This document shows positions 17,729 through 27,153 of a stretch of DNA of 64,000 nucleotides, piece by piece. This DNA comes from Candidatus Lucifugimonas marina (GTDB lineage: Bacteria; Chloroflexota; Dehalococcoidia; Lucifugimonadales; Lucifugimonadaceae). Below the pieces are notes generated by a model. It saw nothing but the letters and a program-made list of their open reading frames with translations, ran no database searches and was not told the origin of the DNA. Made by a program: the position numbers and the translations under genes. Within the stretch, counting starts at the first letter, position 1. Each line of letters begins with the position of its first letter. Where the stretch lies: assembly GCA_029593915.1 (NCBI GenBank), contig CP046147.1, forward strand, positions 1,922,001-1,986,000, written 5' to 3'.

Positions 17729-18448
17729 ATGTCTGAAGAACTGGGCAACGTTGGCAAAGCACCCGCTGGCGATATTTTGACGAGCCGCAAGGTTTACATG
17801 GTGACTCTGGTTCAGCCTTCACCGGGTGCACCCGACGGTTTCGAAGAGCGCTACACCGCTTACTGGAATGCCGTTGAAGAACAGGTTTCACAGCTAGAGG
17901 CAAAAGCCGGGACAGTGAACCGTGTCTTCGCTGAAGGCGTGATTGGTCGAGGTGACGACGCCATGCTGATGGTTCAGCAGTCGAACCCGGGCGCACACCG
18001 TTTGGTTCGATCGCGGGTTGCTGCAGGTGCTCAATTCGAAGAGTTCGAAGACACCGATCTGTTTGGACAGGTGATCGACTGGGGACGTTGTCTTCAGAGC
18101 GGTCTAATCAACCGAACCGTTGCCGACACTATTCAGGCTCACTACACCGAAGCTGCCGACAAGCGCGTTTCTCATCTTGCAAACCGACTTTCCGAAGGCA
18201 TTCAAGAGTCGGAAGCTGCATTGCTTCTTGGCGGCGACCCGAACATCGCACTTCCTGAAGGTGTAGAAAAGTTCGTTGTATCACCTCCTGAGCTCGATGA
18301 GCTCGAACGATGGGTGCAGCAGGCAAACGAAGCTATTCGACAACAGATGGCCGAAGAGCAGGCCCGAGCTGCCGCCGGCGAGCCACCTGCCCCACCGGCC
18401 GCTGATGCGAACGAAGGTGGATCAGGACTCTGGACGCCTGGTTCCTAA
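17729..18448 (+). CDS. Hypothetical protein, 239 aa
   Basis: I do not recognise the family. The centre (about residues 55-150) is predicted helical with two Arg-rich turns. The block ESEAALLLGGDPNIALP looks like a conserved feature, and the C-terminal 35 residues are an Ala/Pro-rich disordered tail. There are no membrane segments. A GGAAAAA site precedes the ATG. It sits between ychF and hemW in a same-strand run with gaps of 45 and 26 bp, so the three genes are probably co-transcribed. Confidence 0.7.
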   Translation: MSEELGNVGKAPAGDILTSRKVYMVTLVQPSPGAPDGFEERYTAYWNAVEEQVSQLEAKAGTVNRVFAEGVIGRGDDAMLMVQQSNPGAHRLVRSRVAAGAQFEEFEDTDLFGQVIDWGRCLQSGLINRTVADTIQAHYTEAADKRVSHLANRLSEGIQESEAALLLGGDPNIALPEGVEKFVVSPPELDELERWVQQANEAIRQQMAEEQARAAAGEPPAPPAADANEGGSGLWTPGS

Positions 18449-18474
18449 ACAAGGAACCAACTCACGGAGACTCA

Positions 18475-19710
18475 ATGCCAAATCTGGCACAGATCGATCA
18501 CAACCCGCCGACGTATAACGACGGCATCGGGTTGTATCTTCACGTGCCTTTTTGCCAGACGAAGTGCCCGTACTGCGACTTCAACACGTATGCCGGAATC
18601 GAAGATCAGATATCCGGCTACGTAAAATCGCTTCAAGATGAACTCAATGGCTGGGGGAACGTCCTCGGGCACCCTCCTGTTCGCACCATTTTTCTTGGTG
18701 GCGGTACGCCTTCGTACCTGCCGACATCAGACCTCGAAGATATACAAAAGACCATTCGTAGTGCGTTCGGGGTCGAAGAATCGGCTGAGATAACGATGGA
18801 GTGCAACCCGGGTGATGTAACAGCCGATAAGGCAGCGAGTTGGCTTGCTTCGGGTGTAAATCGAATCTCGATGGGTGTGCAGAGTTTCGACGATGAACTG
18901 CTCGGTTTGCTGGGCCGAAGGCATACAGCAGAAGAAGCTAAACAGGCATTCAAGACTCTGCGTGACGCCGGGTTCGTAAATCAGTCGATAGACCTAATCT
19001 ACGGTCTGCCCTACCAGTCTGCTGAGCAATGGTCAGACACACTCGATGAATCGATTGCGCTTGAGCCAGAGCACATTTCGCTCTACTCACTGCAAATCGA
19101 GCAAGGCACACCGCTGGCTGTTGATGTCGAAGCCGGCAAATACCCGATCCCAGATGACGATCTTGCCGCCGATATGTATGAAGAAGCTCAGGTTCGACTC
19201 GGTGAGAACGGATTCACACAATACGAGATATCGAACTGGTCCAAGCCCAATTTGGAGTCAAGGCACAACATCATTTACTGGCTAAATGAACCGTATCTCG
19301 GAGTCGGTCCCGGAGCACATTCCTGGCTCGCAGGTCAACGATTCGCCAATCTCAGATCGCCTCGTAGATATGTGACCGTCGTACAAAGCGAATACTCGGC
19401 TACTGATCACAATCCGGTCACTGCGATGTCGTCGCCAGCTGGCCCCGTCGAGCAAATCGACATCACCACACCAGCCATCGATGTCGCTGAAACCATGATG
19501 ATGGGCATGCGGTTGAATCAAGGGGTGAGCCACGAACGCTTCAAGAAGCGATTCGGAGCGGGTGTTGAATCAGTATTTCCGAGTGAGGTCGACCGACTCA
19601 CGAAGCTGGGACTAATCGAGATAACTGACGATGCCACGCTACTCAGCGAACGTGGACGATTGCTTGGCAACGAAGTATTTGCCGAGTTCATTGGCGATCC
19701 TGACGAATAG
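18475..19710 (+). CDS. hemW: HemW-like radical SAM protein
   Basis: Radical SAM enzyme of the HemW/HemN-like family; HemW acts as a haem chaperone and not as a coproporphyrinogen oxidase. The 4Fe-4S cluster motif CxxxCxxC is Cys27, Cys31 and Cys34 in HVPFCQTKCPYCDF. The GGGTPS block follows near residue 80, then NPGD, GVQSFDDELL and DLIYGLPYQ. A C-terminal HemW-type domain with SWLAGQRFAN and a winged region completes the 411 aa. The ribosome site CGGAGA is 6-7 nt upstream. The stop is 26 nt after the preceding gene's stop region, which suggests one transcript. Confidence 0.88.
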   Translation: MPNLAQIDHNPPTYNDGIGLYLHVPFCQTKCPYCDFNTYAGIEDQISGYVKSLQDELNGWGNVLGHPPVRTIFLGGGTPSYLPTSDLEDIQKTIRSAFGVEESAEITMECNPGDVTADKAASWLASGVNRISMGVQSFDDELLGLLGRRHTAEEAKQAFKTLRDAGFVNQSIDLIYGLPYQSAEQWSDTLDESIALEPEHISLYSLQIEQGTPLAVDVEAGKYPIPDDDLAADMYEEAQVRLGENGFTQYEISNWSKPNLESRHNIIYWLNEPYLGVGPGAHSWLAGQRFANLRSPRRYVTVVQSEYSATDHNPVTAMSSPAGPVEQIDITTPAIDVAETMMMGMRLNQGVSHERFKKRFGAGVESVFPSEVDRLTKLGLIEITDDATLLSERGRLLGNEVFAEFIGDPDE

Positions 19711-19857
19711 CGAACAATTGATGAGCCAGTTCGACAACCGGACGGCGTGGTTCGCATCTAAAATCCTGTGAATGACTTCTGGTGCGTTGCCATGATGTAG
19801 TACACGCAACTACCCGACAACCATCAAGCAAGCCAACAATGGGAAGCAAGAGAAAAA

Positions 19858-21708
19858 TTGTTTGTTGTAGGTACGGCAGGTCACGTAGACCACGGTAAAT
19901 CGACATTGATTCAGGCTTTGACCGGAATCGATCCTGACCGCTTGCGCGAAGAGAAGAATCGCGGCATGACCATCGAGCTGGGTTTTGCCTGGCTCGAACT
20001 GCCGTCTGGTGCCGAGATAAGCATTGTTGACGTGCCCGGACACGAGCGTTTCATCAAAAACATGCTGATGGGTGCTGGTGGTGTCGACGTAGCTCTGCTG
20101 ATCGTTGCAGCCGATGAAGGTGTGATGCCTCAAACCCGAGAGCACATGGCAATTCTCGATCTTCTTGGCATCGAAACCGGAATAGTGGTCATGACAAAGA
20201 AGGACCTGGTCGATCAAGACTGGCTCGACCTTGTCACGTTGGACGTCCAAGAAGCCCTCGAAGGCACCTCTCTTGAAAACGCCGAAGTCGTTGCAGTTTC
20301 AGCCGAGAACGGTGACGGCCTCGACGAGTTACGCTCGACTTTGGACAAGTTGATTTCCGAGTTGCCCTCTCACCAAAGCACAGGCAATCCTCGATTACCC
20401 GTCGACCGATCGTTCACTATCACAGGCTTCGGCGCGGTCGTTACCGGAACGCTGGCAGATGGTTCGCTAAAGACCGGGCAGGAAGTTGAAATACTTCCAT
20501 CAGGTCTACGAGCCCGAATCAGGAGTTTGCAGGTTCACGAAGAATCGCTCGATCAGGTCGGTCCGGGAACGAGACTGGCGGTAAATCTGAGCGGTATAGA
20601 TCATTCAGATATTCAGCGCGGCGATCTCGTCACCAGCGTTGGATGGCTAGAATCGGCGACAGCCTTCGACGCTACGTTTCGTGTGATACCAGACGCTCCA
20701 CGTCCTGTTCGACACAACCACAAAGTTACTCTGTTTGCCGGTACTCGAGAAGTTCCGGCAACGATTCGGGTTCTAGAGGGTGATCAGATCATTCCGGGGT
20801 TTTCTGGATGGGTTCAAGTACGGACTCAAGAAAAAATCCCTGTAGTCCGTGGAGATTCGTTCGTAGTTCGAGACACTGAGAACACCCTCGGCGGAGGCCA
20901 TGTTCTTGAGCCGAACGCCCCACGCAGAAAACGAAATGATGCTGCGACCATTTCCGTGCTCGAAACGATTGCCAGCGGTTCGAGTGAAGACGTCGTATTC
21001 AACGCACTCACCGGCATTGAGCCGGCAACGGCCGCGCAATTGTCAGGTGCAACAGGAACGAACAGTTCAGAGATCAAGGATGCGCTTTCGACGCTTGAAA
21101 CTCAGGGGCGGGTGAGATTTTTGGGCGAAGACTCAAGCTTCGTGATGTCGGTTGGTGGATGGCAGAATTTGGTCAACACCGCCAGTTCAACTCTTTCGAG
21201 TTTCCATAAGACTTACCCCCTTCGTCAGGGAATGCCGCTTCAAGATTTCCGGGGGCAACTCAAGCTAAAATCGGCGGCATTCAATGCCGTTACGGATTCA
21301 CTGAAATCCGAAGATGTGATCGCTACCAACGAAGCCACGGTAGGCATCCCAAATCATCAGCCCGCGCTCTCAGTTGATCAAGAGGCGGAGGCTTCTGCTT
21401 TCTTGAAATTGATCGCAGCGGATCGATTCAGTCCATCGACGGAACAGCCAATCAACATAGAGATATTGCAGTTCCTTTCGGAACGCGGCGATGTCGTACG
21501 AATCAGTGGCGATATCGTCTATCCGGCAGACGCTTACGACGAGATGGAGTCGAAAATCATCGAATCGGGTAGAGACGGACAAGAGATTTCGATAACCAGC
21601 GTGCGAGCGATATTCGGTACTAGCCGCAAGTACACGCTGGCGGTGTTGGAGCACATGGATTCGAAGGGTTTGACTCGCCGATCAGGCGACGCACGTTTTT
21701 TGCGCTAG
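19858..21708 (+). CDS. selB: Selenocysteine-specific translation elongation factor SelB
   Basis: GTPase that delivers Sec-tRNA to recoded UGA codons. G1 is GHVDHGKS (residues 8-15), G3 is DVPGH, G4 is TKKD and the effector block is RGMTIELGFAWL, as in SelB. EF-Tu-like domains II and III follow. The C-terminal portion from about residue 350 is made of winged-helix domains that in SelB bind the SECIS hairpin (SVRAIFGTSRKYTLAVLEHMDSKGLTRRSGDARFL is diagnostic in its two halves). The start is TTG, since the upstream ATG is out of frame. No selA, selD or tRNA-Sec gene was found in the window. Confidence 0.92.
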   Translation: MFVVGTAGHVDHGKSTLIQALTGIDPDRLREEKNRGMTIELGFAWLELPSGAEISIVDVPGHERFIKNMLMGAGGVDVALLIVAADEGVMPQTREHMAILDLLGIETGIVVMTKKDLVDQDWLDLVTLDVQEALEGTSLENAEVVAVSAENGDGLDELRSTLDKLISELPSHQSTGNPRLPVDRSFTITGFGAVVTGTLADGSLKTGQEVEILPSGLRARIRSLQVHEESLDQVGPGTRLAVNLSGIDHSDIQRGDLVTSVGWLESATAFDATFRVIPDAPRPVRHNHKVTLFAGTREVPATIRVLEGDQIIPGFSGWVQVRTQEKIPVVRGDSFVVRDTENTLGGGHVLEPNAPRRKRNDAATISVLETIASGSSEDVVFNALTGIEPATAAQLSGATGTNSSEIKDALSTLETQGRVRFLGEDSSFVMSVGGWQNLVNTASSTLSSFHKTYPLRQGMPLQDFRGQLKLKSAAFNAVTDSLKSEDVIATNEATVGIPNHQPALSVDQEAEASAFLKLIAADRFSPSTEQPINIEILQFLSERGDVVRISGDIVYPADAYDEMESKIIESGRDGQEISITSVRAIFGTSRKYTLAVLEHMDSKGLTRRSGDARFLR

Positions 21709-21734
21709 AGCCCGACATACTTCGAGCCAGTTAG

Positions 21735-24263
21735 CTAGCTCAGCACCAGCGGAAGTGTGAAGATGAATTTGCTGCCTTCGCCAACCGTGCTCTCCGCCCA
21801 GATTCGTCCACCCTGCGCTTCGATGAAACCACGTGCGATGGACAATCCCAGTCCCGAACCGCTGACTCGCGATATCCGTGCAGATTTACTGCGGTAGAAA
21901 CTTTCAAAGACAGCGCTGAGTTCGTTCGCTTCAATGCCTGGTCCCTGGTCGGCGACCTCAACTCGCACTTCTTGTTCATCGACGGATAACGAAACTACGG
22001 CAACAGAATCGGCATCGGCATATTTCGCTGCATTTATCAGAAGATTCACTAGCACCTGAAGAATTCGCTCTTTGTCGGCATCGACAATCGCTGGTGTTGA
22101 GGGTTGTTCAATTCGAACAGTAATCCCACGTTCAGCAAAATTGGGCTCGGCGATTTCGATTGCCGAAACAATCAAATCGTCCATGTCGAACGCTTCGCTT
22201 TGCAGACTGAATCGACCAGCTTCAAGCATCGATACAACATTCAGATCGTCGACCATCCTCGAAAGACGATCCACGGTTGATTTCATGTTGTTCACCAGGC
22301 GTTGCTGTTGATCGCTTAGCTCACCAGCATCACCTTCACCAAGCATGTCGGTGTACATTTTCATGCTCGTGAGCGGCGTACGCAGTTCGTGTGAGACAGT
22401 TGACACAAATTCGCGTCGCTCTACCTGGACAGCTTCACGATCACGAATATCACGCATGAACACGTTCACTGCGATCATCTGATTATCGACGCTACGGACT
22501 GGAACCAGCTGGATTTCAACAGGGATGGAGTAATCAACATCTTTCGGTGTAATCGATATTTCCGTCTGCCAGCCACCCAGTATCTCTGCCTGCCCGAGAC
22601 CCGACGTGCGAATCACTTCTGCTACTTCAGGAGAGATGAAGTCAGTTAGATCTACGTTTACACCTGATGAATTATCTTCAATGTTGAGCAACTGAAGTCC
22701 GGCAGGGTTTATGTAGCTAGTAATACCTTCAAGGTCGCTGATCGCAACTAAATCAAGCGTTCGCTCAACCGTCGCCGCCAAGCTCTGAACCCGTTCGAGC
22801 AGGTTTAAGGATTCGATAACTGGAGATATCTGGTCAGCCACACGTTCTAGCAAACCCAAATTCCCTGCCGTGTATGCGTGATCGTCCGAGCTGCTGACCG
22901 AAATCAGTCCAATTACTGAATCGCGTGTACGCAACGGAGTCCGCAAATTGGATCTCAATCCTGCAGCAGCGAGTATTCCACCGGTAGGATCAGTTGGCTT
23001 CTGATCGGCAAAATTGTCGATATTATGCGACTCGGATTGCGAAAGGATTACGTCCGACAGATCGTCGAGTTGAAGTGATGTTCCTTCTTCGAGCCCATCG
23101 ATACTGACCCCGTCAAGGTGATCGATCTTGAGTGCGTTGCTGCTCTCATTGATAAGGGCGACGACTCCACGATCGACCGGAAACAGTTCTCTAAGATGTT
23201 TGAATACAGAGGCATAAAGAGCCTTAGTGTCTCTCGCACTGCTGGCGTCACGTCCGATTTGGACAAGAATTTCTCGTATATGCGCGATACGAGTGATTCG
23301 CGAGTGCAATCGAGAGTTAGCGAGTGCACCGGAAATCTGCGCACTGATTCTCTCGGCGGCTTCGACGTGCTCGGGTCCGTACGCATTCTCCTCAGAGCTT
23401 GTCACCGCCAGCAGCCCAACAACTTCATCACGGTGAATCAACGGTGTCGACATCGCCGAACGAACCCCTGCATCGATCAGGTCGCCGATTCCCGGGAATT
23501 CTGATCTCATCTCGTTGAGAAGATCGGTATCAAGCACTAGAACGAATCGCGCGAGTTGATCGGCATCAGTGAAACTCGACATGGGAATCACGGTTCCCTG
23601 TTCGAAGCCAGGCAGAATTTTTCCAGTTACATGCTCGAACGTGACTGAATCAGATTCGACGTCGGCAATTGCGATTGCTGCTGATTCGGCTGGAATCAAT
23701 TTTTTGACTTGGGCAATAACTTGCTCGTATACCAAACCAATATCCAAAGACGATGAAACCAGTCGTCCAAGCTCAGCTAGAACAGCCCTTTCGTCGCCAA
23801 CGATTTTGATCTCGCTACGGAGCCGCTGTGCTTCCTGCGCCAATTCACGGTCGGCTTTTGCTCCGAGTTCACGAGTGACGCTGTTTGGCATCCGAATCAA
23901 ATCGTCACTTTCGAACAGATCGACGATGCCAAGTTCCATCAGATGAGTCTGATTTTCTTGGTTGGCCTCGATTACGCCAAAAACTGGTACACGCGGAGCA
24001 TATTGGTGCACCAGAGAAATTACTTCTGAAACGATCTCAAGTGGGGATCGCGCATCGACGAAGATTAGATCCCACTCGTCGTCAGCCACTCGGCTTTCGA
24101 ATCGTTCAAGATTTGCGGCGGATTCGTTGCGAATCGAGAAGCCTGCATCGGTGAGGAATCGAGCGATATTCGTACGGTCGTCTAGGTCGAACGAAAGCAT
24201 GCGCAATTCAATACGCGGTGCCTTCTTCCCAGTTTGTCCGTTTTCGAGTTGAGTGCTGCTCAC
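21735..24263 (-). CDS. Hybrid-like sensor histidine kinase: pseudo-receiver, two GAF, PAS, HisKA, HATPase
   Basis: An 842-aa soluble kinase. Residues 15-130 resemble a receiver domain but lack the Thr and Lys of the switch region. Two GAF domains follow (about 155-310 and 325-480), each closing with a VGLLAVTSS- or IGLISVSSS-type strand, then a PAS domain (about 490-610). The H-box is VSHELRTP with His625. The N-box is NLLINAAKY, and the G-boxes are DQGPGI and GSGLGLSIA. No transmembrane segments are present, so it senses an internal signal. No response regulator is adjacent, making it an orphan kinase here. It is the last gene of the minus-strand run. Confidence 0.9.
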   Translation of the reverse strand: MSSTQLENGQTGKKAPRIELRMLSFDLDDRTNIARFLTDAGFSIRNESAANLERFESRVADDEWDLIFVDARSPLEIVSEVISLVHQYAPRVPVFGVIEANQENQTHLMELGIVDLFESDDLIRMPNSVTRELGAKADRELAQEAQRLRSEIKIVGDERAVLAELGRLVSSSLDIGLVYEQVIAQVKKLIPAESAAIAIADVESDSVTFEHVTGKILPGFEQGTVIPMSSFTDADQLARFVLVLDTDLLNEMRSEFPGIGDLIDAGVRSAMSTPLIHRDEVVGLLAVTSSEENAYGPEHVEAAERISAQISGALANSRLHSRITRIAHIREILVQIGRDASSARDTKALYASVFKHLRELFPVDRGVVALINESSNALKIDHLDGVSIDGLEEGTSLQLDDLSDVILSQSESHNIDNFADQKPTDPTGGILAAAGLRSNLRTPLRTRDSVIGLISVSSSDDHAYTAGNLGLLERVADQISPVIESLNLLERVQSLAATVERTLDLVAISDLEGITSYINPAGLQLLNIEDNSSGVNVDLTDFISPEVAEVIRTSGLGQAEILGGWQTEISITPKDVDYSIPVEIQLVPVRSVDNQMIAVNVFMRDIRDREAVQVERREFVSTVSHELRTPLTSMKMYTDMLGEGDAGELSDQQQRLVNNMKSTVDRLSRMVDDLNVVSMLEAGRFSLQSEAFDMDDLIVSAIEIAEPNFAERGITVRIEQPSTPAIVDADKERILQVLVNLLINAAKYADADSVAVVSLSVDEQEVRVEVADQGPGIEANELSAVFESFYRSKSARISRVSGSGLGLSIARGFIEAQGGRIWAESTVGEGSKFIFTLPLVLS

Positions 24264-24382
24264 GTCTCACCACTTGGAGCGATCGCTGATTTAGTGCGAC
24301 TAGATTCTCATATCGTCCCAACCAAAAACGCACCTCATGGTACGAAATTGGTGTAGCTGACCCGAAACCGTGTAGAGACGAG

Positions 24383-25786
24383 CTACTCGCCAAACTCACA
24401 GAGATAGCTCGAAGCACCGTGAGCTGACTTGGTGATTTTGCCGGACTTAATCGTTGGCGTGAGAGAACTTTCTCGTGAAGCTTCACCGTCTTTCAATGCC
24501 TCTTCAAGCACTCGACCATCCATATGGTCCGGTGGAGTTATGCCGAGAAGTGTGAGCACTGTTGGTGCGATATCGATATTGCCGCTTGGAATATTCGATG
24601 TGAGCCCCGAGTCGAACGATGGCCCACTGGCTATCAACGTATTGTGTAGTTCGGCTGGACTACTGCCGCCGTGGGAGCCGACGCCTATAGTTCCGCCAGC
24701 AGTTGCTCCAGAGCGAGCGAGTGGAGCAGCCTTGCCGGTATTTGTTGATCGCATAGTTACAGCGATGTGGGGAGAACGAGGTCCTGCAAGACCAATGTCG
24801 CTCATTGATATTTCATCTATCAAAATCGAGTTTGGTAAATCGGTCGCAATCGCTCCAACCCATGCCTGATCAGAAAGCCAATCGAGTAAATCGTTCGTCA
24901 GTTCCTCGCTTTTGGTAGGCGTGTACAGGAGGATCGATCCACCGTTTTCGGCGCAGATAACACTACGATCACCTTGCCCCGGTGAGAATCCGGCGGATGC
25001 CAGTTCCGAGTGGACGTCGATCACTTCATCGATAGTCGAATAGCCGTGATCCGAGACAACGAAAATGTCTGGATCATCTCCCTGATTTTTGAGCGTATCC
25101 AGAATTTTGCCAAGCTGAAAATCGGCTAGTGAATACATCTCACGAACTTCAGACGTGTCGACTCCGAAGTGGTGCTGCGAAGTGTCGGGTTCTGGAAACC
25201 AGACCATAAGTACGTCGGGATTAAGTTCGGCTATAGCGTAATCGATTGCGACATCCGCAGTGCGCTTTACGAGATCGGCTGCTGGAGCTTCTTTTGCTGG
25301 CCATTCTCCGAACTGTTCAAGAATTGTTGAATGGTGTTCAGGTGGATTCGTAAATTCTGGATGAATCACCACATCGCCGTGTTCAGCAGCGTTCGGGTGT
25401 TGTACGAACGCATTCCCACTGGTGCCACCAACGATAGATACCCACTTCAAGTCATTCTCGCTGATGAGTTCGCCTAACGTGGGCACAAACAGCAATCCAC
25501 CATTGGTCTGCCGATTTATCTCGGGTAATTTGGGAACCAGCGCATCTACTACTTCAGTTTCGGAGTAGTCAGGGAATATCGATTTGTTAGCGGTTAGGCC
25601 ATGCTTCCCCGGTGTTGTCCCGGTCACAACACTCGCGGAATTGCCTCGAGTCACCGTTGGGAACACAGCGTGATTGTGATGAAATCTAACTCCACCGTTC
25701 GCAAGTGCAGTAACCGTTGGCATAAGTTCGGCGGTTACTTGAGACGGCTGCAGTCCATCGAAAGCTGCTATTACGATTCTTGGCAT
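24383..25786 (-). CDS. Alkaline phosphatase superfamily protein (nucleotide pyrophosphatase/phosphodiesterase type)
   Basis: A 467-aa member of the phosphodiesterase/NPP branch. The metal-binding start is IVIAAFDG (Asp10). The nucleophile region is FPTVTRGNSAS with Thr46 as likely nucleophile. WFPEPDTSQHHFG supplies further ligands, and FVVSDHGY gives the Asp-His pair. There is no signal peptide, so it acts in the cytosol or at the inner face. Its ATG overlaps the stop of the upstream metallopeptidase gene (TAATG), which indicates translational coupling. The substrate is unknown. Confidence 0.85.
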   Translation of the reverse strand: MPRIVIAAFDGLQPSQVTAELMPTVTALANGGVRFHHNHAVFPTVTRGNSASVVTGTTPGKHGLTANKSIFPDYSETEVVDALVPKLPEINRQTNGGLLFVPTLGELISENDLKWVSIVGGTSGNAFVQHPNAAEHGDVVIHPEFTNPPEHHSTILEQFGEWPAKEAPAADLVKRTADVAIDYAIAELNPDVLMVWFPEPDTSQHHFGVDTSEVREMYSLADFQLGKILDTLKNQGDDPDIFVVSDHGYSTIDEVIDVHSELASAGFSPGQGDRSVICAENGGSILLYTPTKSEELTNDLLDWLSDQAWVGAIATDLPNSILIDEISMSDIGLAGPRSPHIAVTMRSTNTGKAAPLARSGATAGGTIGVGSHGGSSPAELHNTLIASGPSFDSGLTSNIPSGNIDIAPTVLTLLGITPPDHMDGRVLEEALKDGEASRESSLTPTIKSGKITKSAHGASSYLCEFGE

Positions 25787-26157
25787 TAACCGAGTCCCAT
25801 CTTGTCTAGTTCGTGGTCTGAGAATCCGAAGTAGTGTGCGACTTCGTGCCTGACGGTCGTCACAACCTGATGTTCAAGATCTTCCATCGATTCGGAAGCG
25901 CGTTCGATTGGAGTCTGGAATATCGTTATTACGTCGGGAAGAGGTGGGATGTAGCTTCCACGTTCAGGAAGCGGGATTCCTTCATATAGCCCGAACAGAA
26001 CGTCGTGTGGCGTAAGACCGTTCTCGGCCATCTGCTGCGGTGTAGCCCTATCAGCAACGATGATGCTGACATTTTCCATCTTCGAAAGAAACTGCTCAGG
26101 TAGCGACGCTATCGCATCACGAACAATATCTTCGAAGATGTCTCGACTCACCTGCAA
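25786..26157 (-). CDS. Zincin-like metallopeptidase family protein
   Basis: A compact 123-aa protein of the bacterial minimal zincin family. The metal motif HEVAH is at residues 104-108, followed by a third candidate ligand in FSDHEL (Asp114/His115). A conserved front part reads LPEQF and later DVLFGLYEGIPL. The length is typical of this family, whose physiological substrate is unknown. The stop codon overlaps the start of the phosphodiesterase gene and nfo lies 11 bp upstream, so the three genes form one operon. Confidence 0.85.
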   Translation of the reverse strand: MQVSRDIFEDIVRDAIASLPEQFLSKMENVSIIVADRATPQQMAENGLTPHDVLFGLYEGIPLPERGSYIPPLPDVITIFQTPIERASESMEDLEHQVVTTVRHEVAHYFGFSDHELDKMGLG

Positions 26158-26168
26158 TGACGAATAAC

Positions 26169-27023
26169 CTACCCGGCGCCAACCTGTGTGCGTATAGCTT
26201 TGAGCCGGTCGATGTTCGGCTTGTCGGGTCCACTTTTGCCGGTACCGGGAACTTCGAGATAGAACGGAACTCGCTTGAATGCTTCGTGTGCCATTAGAGT
26301 CTGGAAACCAGCGGTTCCGATCAGTCCGTCTCCGATGTTCTCATGACGGTCTACCGATGAGCCAAGTTCTCGCATGGAGTCGTTTGCGTGGACGGAGCGA
26401 AGCAGGTCGATACCGATCTCTTTGTCGAACTCGTCCATAGCAGCGTTGAGTGTGTCGGCAGCTGCGATGTTATATCCGGCAGCCCAGACGTGCTGAGTGT
26501 CGAGACATACGGCAACACGGTCGTTTCCAATGGCCCTGATTAAAGTACCGAGTTCAGCAAACGAAGAGCCGATGTGGTCTCCTGCGCCAGCACTGGTTTC
26601 GAGCATCAGCAAGGAATCACCAGGCTCGTTGTCTAGAATCTTTCGAACTGAGCCAGCGAACTGATCGATGATGGCGTCGAAACCTTGACCCCGATGACTC
26701 GCCGGGTGAAAAATCACACCAAGCGCACCTAGTTTATTGGCAGCGGCGATATCGGCCTGCAAAGCAACTTCTGACTTCGCGAGTAGTTCGGGATCAGAGC
26801 TGCCGAGTGCAACAAGGTACTTACCGTGCAATACGGTTGGTCCCATGCCAGAACGTTTCATTTCAGCCTGGTACTTTTCGGCAACAGCATCGGCAATTGG
26901 CTTTGCCGACCACATTCGGGGTGACGAAGCGAAAATCTGGAAGCACTCGGCTCCAATCTCTTTAGCTCGTGCAATCGCTTTATTCGATCCACCAGCGGCG
27001 GATACGTGCGCACCAATCAGCAT
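26169..27023 (-). CDS. nfo: Deoxyribonuclease IV (AP endonuclease)
   Basis: Endonuclease IV cuts DNA at abasic sites in base excision repair, using three zinc ions in a TIM barrel. The start LIGAHVSAAGG is diagnostic. The zinc-ligand blocks are present: GVIFHPASH, MLETSAGAG, VCLDTQHVWAAGYN, VHANDS and DRHENIGDG. The protein has 284 aa, the normal length. It is followed closely by the zincin-like gene and separated from secF by 130 bp. Confidence 0.95.
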   Translation of the reverse strand: MLIGAHVSAAGGSNKAIARAKEIGAECFQIFASSPRMWSAKPIADAVAEKYQAEMKRSGMGPTVLHGKYLVALGSSDPELLAKSEVALQADIAAANKLGALGVIFHPASHRGQGFDAIIDQFAGSVRKILDNEPGDSLLMLETSAGAGDHIGSSFAELGTLIRAIGNDRVAVCLDTQHVWAAGYNIAAADTLNAAMDEFDKEIGIDLLRSVHANDSMRELGSSVDRHENIGDGLIGTAGFQTLMAHEAFKRVPFYLEVPGTGKSGPDKPNIDRLKAIRTQVGAG

Positions 27024-27153
27024 TCGAAACCGTTCCTTTGTTCGATAAAACAGCGCGCCCAGCTACCGTGCATCAGTTGGAATGCCTGTGGGCATGTCCG
27101 ACCGCCGCATGGTAGTCGAATAATTCGAAGGGTGCGACTTCTAAACTTAGTAG

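Noticed and set aside
19711..19857. A tRNA-Sec gene next to selB
   Set aside because: I looked for an 8-bp acceptor stem, a long variable arm and a GGTTCGA-type T-loop and found none in this gap.
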